NCBI GenBank assembly: GCA_020057535.1
Contig: JAGVFS010000037.1
Span: forward strand, 1-10,818
Length of the DNA: 10,818 nucleotides
From: Patescibacteria group bacterium
Lineage (GTDB): Bacteria; Patescibacteriota; Patescibacteriia; UBA2591; PGYQ01
Direction of reading: 5' to 3'
The notes under the pieces were generated by a model. The model searched no databases. It worked only from the letters and a program-made list of their open reading frames with translations, and was not told where the DNA came from. Shown piece after piece: positions 8,884-10,818 of the stretch. The translations under genes were made by a program, and so were the position numbers. Each line of letters begins with the position of its first letter. The stretch's first letter is position 1.

Positions 8884-8912
8884 ATTTTAAAGTGTTTTTT
8901 ATTTAAAGTCAA
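8884..8912 (-). promoter_or_regulatory. sigma70-type promoter for the SPFH gene
   Basis: Minus-strand TTGACT (8907-8912) and TAAAAT (8884-8889) are separated by exactly 17 bp. A start near 8877 gives a leader of about 245 nt before the SPFH ATG. The spacer ends in ACTT directly before the -10, as does that of the peptidase promoter (10376-10404). Confidence 0.6.
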
Positions 8913-8968
8913 GAAAATTTTCCACTTCTAAATTAATTTAAATTTTCCTCTCGCAAATTATCTACAAT

Positions 8969-10216
8969 CTATCTAATATATTTTAAAGGATTTATTTTTT
9001 TCCCATTAGTTCTAATTTCAAAATGAAGATGCGGTCCAGTTGAATTACCCGTAGTTCCAAGCAAACCAATAACCTGCCCCCTTTTTACTTCTTGTCCTCT
9101 TTCTACAAAAAACTTACTCATATGACCATAAAGCGTATTTATATTATCTTTATGACCAATAATAATATAACGACCATACCCACGATTTGAATAAATTACT
9201 TGTTTTATTATTCCATCGGCAGAAGCATAAATTGGAGAAGAATAATTTATCCCGTGTATATCTACACCACTATGTCTCCAATGATAATATTGATTTATTC
9301 GATGACTAGAAGTAGGCCAAATAAATTTTCCCTTCCTTTTACTTGAAATAAATTTATTACTTGAAATGAATTTATTTGAAAAAAACGCGTATTGTTTTTT
9401 AGGAAAAATAGAAGGGGAAAATTTTGTTCCTCCTGGAATAATTATTTTTTGATTTATTTTAATATTATCACTAGCCAATTCATTAATTTTTAAAATTTCT
9501 TGTATGTCAATTTTATATTTTTTAGCAATTGTTTTTAAAGTTTCTCCTTTTGTAATTTTATGAGTAACACCTGTTAATGGTAAAATAGTTAATTTATCTC
9601 CAGGTTTAATAATACTATAATCTTTTAAATTATTTTCCCATAAAACTGTATTAACGCTTACATTAAACTTTTTTGCAATGCCAGATATTACATCACCAGC
9701 TTTAACAATATATTGAATTGGTTTTGTTCTAATTTGCGGAGTTTCAATAGTAACATAAATATTAGGCTTAACCAAAACAGTTCCCTCTTGAACAACAATT
9801 GTTCCTTCTTTTTTATCTTTAAACTCTGTTTCTAAAAATGATTGCTTATTGGATAAATATTGATCAGAAAAACTATTAATAACTGGAATATCTATTTCTG
9901 TGATAAATTCTTCTTCTTGTTTATTTAAAAAAAAATAAAGAATTGTGTTTTGTCTAATCATACCAGTCATATCCATTGCTTTTACTTTTAAGGTATCAGA
10001 AACAACCAAAAGAATAATAAAAAAAAAACTAATATAAAAAAACGAATAACCCTTTAATAAAGAAAAATGCTTTAAATCTAAAATTTTTTGAATTTGCTTT
10101 TTGAAAAAAAAATAAACTTTATAAAAATAAAAACATAAAACTTTTATTAAATTATGACCACTAAAAAAAATAAAGATTATTACCTTTTTAAACTGTTTTA
10201 TTAAAAAAACTATTAT
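8969..10216 (-). CDS. LysM-LysM-M23 peptidoglycan endopeptidase, main part (downstream of apparent frameshift)
   Basis: This is a membrane-anchored cell-wall hydrolase of the M23 (LytM/lysostaphin) family. Numbering from the TTG at 10009 (346 residues to the TAG): LysM 1 about 99-144, LysM 2 about 149-193, a low-complexity linker, then M23 about 238-344. Zinc ligands are H246, D250 and H329 (HSGVD and HLHF), and the catalytic histidines are H296 (YGHM) and H327, so the enzyme looks active. The LysM repeats should bind glycan chains and M23 should cut peptide cross-links outside the membrane. The frame stays open another 69 codons upstream of that TTG, encoding basic-aromatic segments and a membrane helix (about 10001-10048). 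The TTG lies within this helix, so it is unlikely to be the true start. No ATG, GTG or TTG occurs in this frame between 10010 and the stop at 10247. The missing 5' end appears to be the 10213-10359 segment in the +1 frame. Joined, the protein would be about 463 residues. Confidence 0.9.
   Translation of the reverse strand: MIVFLIKQFKKVIIFIFFSGHNLIKVLCFYFYKVYFFFKKQIQKILDLKHFSLLKGYSFFYISFFFIILLVVSDTLKVKAMDMTGMIRQNTILYFFLNKQEEEFITEIDIPVINSFSDQYLSNKQSFLETEFKDKKEGTIVVQEGTVLVKPNIYVTIETPQIRTKPIQYIVKAGDVISGIAKKFNVSVNTVLWENNLKDYSIIKPGDKLTILPLTGVTHKITKGETLKTIAKKYKIDIQEILKINELASDNIKINQKIIIPGGTKFSPSIFPKKQYAFFSNKFISSNKFISSKRKGKFIWPTSSHRINQYYHWRHSGVDIHGINYSSPIYASADGIIKQVIYSNRGYGRYIIIGHKDNINTLYGHMSKFFVERGQEVKRGQVIGLLGTTGNSTGPHLHFEIRTNGKKINPLKYIR
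9341..9376 (-). repeat. 18-bp tandem duplication in the peptidase linker
   Basis: Two adjacent 18-bp copies (9341-9358 and 9359-9376) differ by one base and encode the hexapeptide NKFISS twice, in the linker between the second LysM and the M23 domain. The duplication keeps the frame. It looks like a recent slippage event that changes linker length without touching the catalytic residues. Confidence 0.8.
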
Positions 10217-10359
10217 TTTTTTAAATAATCGTAAAAGAGAAAATAATTAAGAATAAAAAAAATAAAAAATTTTCTCATTTTATCTTTTATTTCTTTAGAA
10301 TTAAAAAACGAAGGAGATTTTCCTTCTTTGTTTGTATTTTGAAATTGATTTGATTGCAT
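10213..10359 (-). CDS. 5' segment of the M23 peptidase gene, ending in a slippery A7-TAA
   Basis: A 48-codon frame runs from ATG 10359 to TAA 10213. It encodes a polar start (MQSNQFQNTNKEGKSPSFF), then a basic and aromatic stretch ending FLFYDYLKK. A sigma70-like promoter sits about 17 nt upstream of the ATG. A TTG at 10404 would extend the frame by 15 codons, but that TTG is part of the -35 box, so the ATG is preferred. The segment ends in T-TTA-AAA-AAA-TAA (10213-10225). A -1 slip there, or one added A, enters the frame that continues through the membrane anchor and the M23 enzyme. Composition and character continue across the junction (LKK, then IIVFLIKQFKK). Alternatives are an independent short peptide or a simple sequencing or assembly deletion in the A-run. 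There is no Shine-Dalgarno motif; the leader would be only about 10 nt. Confidence 0.55.
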   Translation of the reverse strand: MQSNQFQNTNKEGKSPSFFNSKEIKDKMRKFFIFFILNYFLFYDYLKK

Positions 10360-10375
10360 AAACACTTTAAATAAA

Positions 10376-10404
10376 AATTTAAAGTATTTTATAAAAAATG
10401 TCAA
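10376..10404 (-). promoter_or_regulatory. sigma70-type promoter for the M23 peptidase
   Basis: A perfect minus-strand TTGACA (10399-10404) is followed after 17 bp by TAAATT (10376-10381). A start near 10369 would leave about 10 nt before the ATG at 10359, so the transcript would be nearly leaderless. This placement supports ATG 10359 as the real start of the peptidase gene, upstream of the frameshift. Confidence 0.6.
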
Positions 10405-10420
10405 TTAAAACGTATAAAAT

Positions 10421-10449
10421 TTGTTTATAAAATCAATTTATGATAAAAT
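10421..10449 (+). promoter_or_regulatory. sigma70-type promoter for galT
   Basis: TTGTTT (10421-10426) and TAAAAT (10444-10449) are separated by 17 bp, with TG one base before the -10 giving an extended -10. A start near 10456 would give a leader of about 43 nt containing the heptad tract. Its -35 lies 16 bp from the -35 of the divergent peptidase promoter. Confidence 0.55.
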
Positions 10450-10464
10450 AAAATAAATAAATTT

Positions 10465-10499
10465 AACTTCCAACTTCTAATCTCTAACTTTCAATTTTA
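10465..10499 (+). repeat. Degenerate heptad tandem repeat in the galT leader
   Basis: Five consecutive 7-nt units share the pattern AAYTTYN: AACTTCC, then AACTTCT, then AATCTCT, then AACTTTC, then AATTTTA. The last A of the fifth unit is the A of the galT ATG. The tract is pyrimidine-rich on the plus strand and sits where a Shine-Dalgarno sequence would be expected; none is present. Confidence 0.65.
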
Positions 10500-10818
10500 T
10501 GTATTCTGAAATTAGAAAAGATTATATTCAAGATAAATATGTAATTATTGCCCCTCATCGGAGCAAAAGGCCACACGATGAGATTGCAAAATCCGTAACG
10601 CCTGTTTTGAAATCCAAAAAAAAATGTGTTTTTTGCCCAGAAGGAGTATTAAAAAATTTAATAAAAGATAAGATTGGCGATAAAAAAAATTGGGAAATTT
10701 TAGTTTTAAAAAATCCATTTCCAGCCGTAACCCTTGATAATCCTAAATCTTATGGAATTCAAGAAGTCGTTATTGATACTCCAGATCACATTAAAGAATT
10801 AGAAGATTTAAGTATTGA
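10499..10818 (+). CDS. galT: Galactose-1-phosphate uridylyltransferase-like protein (N-terminal part, cut by window edge)
   Basis: This is the first 106 residues of a GalT-type nucleotidyltransferase of the HIT superfamily. The family exchanges UMP between UDP-glucose and galactose-1-phosphate in the Leloir pathway, in the cytoplasm. Visible motifs are RKDYI-N3-YVIIAPHRSKRPHDE at 6-28, the zinc pair C43 and C46 in CVFCPEG, NPFPAV at 72-77, and EVVIDTPDHIKEL at 89-101. H97 aligns with zinc ligand H115 of E. coli GalT. The active-site HPH motif and the fourth zinc ligand would lie beyond the window, so catalytic competence and exact substrate cannot be judged. Related enzymes of this fold (ADP-glucose phosphorylase types) remain possible. 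ATG 10499 begins exactly at the conserved start of the family. It is divergent from the peptidase gene and has its own extended -10 promoter. Confidence 0.88.
   Translation, partial: MYSEIRKDYIQDKYVIIAPHRSKRPHDEIAKSVTPVLKSKKKCVFCPEGVLKNLIKDKIGDKKNWEILVLKNPFPAVTLDNPKSYGIQEVVIDTPDHIKELEDLSI

Larger units (their letters stand above)
8632..8968. other. Intergenic leader region between the M23 peptidase and SPFH gene
   Basis: This is 337 bp of AT-rich DNA with no convincing ORF. It holds a sigma70-like promoter for the SPFH gene (8884-8912), the second copy of the leader repeat (8750-8822), and a possible extended -10 (TGG followed by TATAAA on the minus strand). An AT-only, heptad-like tract (8644-8671) lies just before the SPFH ATG. 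The palindrome GAAAATTTTC lies just upstream of the promoter. No GC-rich terminator for the peptidase gene is visible. Confidence 0.65.

Noticed and set aside
8933..8968. In-frame codons after the peptidase TAG (IVDNLREENLN, then TAA), suggesting readthrough
   Set aside because: The M23 domain is already complete at its usual end, and eleven codons are too few to be distinguished from chance.
10247..10249. Possible stop-codon recoding to extend the peptidase frame upstream of 10246
   Set aside because: The blocking codon is TAA, which is used as a normal stop for rpoB, and the better-supported 5' end lies in the other frame.
10360..10404. 15-codon N-terminal extension of the peptidase 5' segment from a TTG at 10404
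   Set aside because: The TTG is the first half of a perfect TTGACA -35 box, and the transcript should start downstream of it, near 10369.

Overview
The window is strongly AT-rich (G+C well under one third by eye). It carries four recognisable genes on the minus strand and the start of one gene on the plus strand. From low to high coordinate these are rpoC (its 3' end runs off the window), rpoB, a two-membrane-segment SPFH/prohibitin-family protein, a LysM-LysM-M23 cell-wall peptidase, and a divergent galT-type uridylyltransferase that runs off the right edge. No rRNA, tRNA, CRISPR array, transposase or phage gene was seen. The stop codons seen are TAA and TAG, and TGG is read as Trp, so nothing points to a recoded genetic code.

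The organism is most likely a Patescibacteria/CPR bacterium of a Parcubacteria-like type. This is inference from five points: short RNA polymerase subunits (beta of 1106 residues without the E. coli lineage insertions); a helical insertion near the N-terminus of beta-prime like that of Actinobacteria and Chloroflexi; rpoB not preceded by rplJ-rplL; Shine-Dalgarno motifs missing at most starts; and a membrane-anchored double-LysM M23 peptidase with a very basic and aromatic N-terminus. A low-G+C Firmicute or Mollicute is less likely.

Layout: transcription of the left 10.4 kb runs right to left. The peptidase and galT share a divergent promoter region (10376-10449) with two good sigma70-type promoters whose -35 boxes face away from each other 16 bp apart. 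The SPFH gene has its own strong-looking promoter (8884-8912) and a leader of about 245 nt. rpoB and rpoC are separated by an unusually long 285-bp gap that holds a weaker candidate promoter for rpoC. Each minus-strand gene therefore seems able to be transcribed on its own, and no GC-rich intrinsic terminator was found anywhere.

The most interesting observations follow. First, the peptidase gene is interrupted: promoter, ATG and a 48-codon 5' segment lie in one frame, and the membrane anchor plus enzyme lie in the -1 frame. The two meet at a T3-A7 slippery run directly before a TAA, and the downstream frame has no ATG, GTG or TTG before a TTG that lies inside the membrane segment. Second, a diverged 75-nt sequence is present at nearly the same distance upstream of both rpoB and the SPFH gene. 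Third, a heptad-periodic tract abuts the galT start. Fourth, a small hairpin overlaps the only Shine-Dalgarno-like sequence, that of rpoB. I see no complete undescribed system here. The frameshift junction and the paired leaders are the best candidates for something new.
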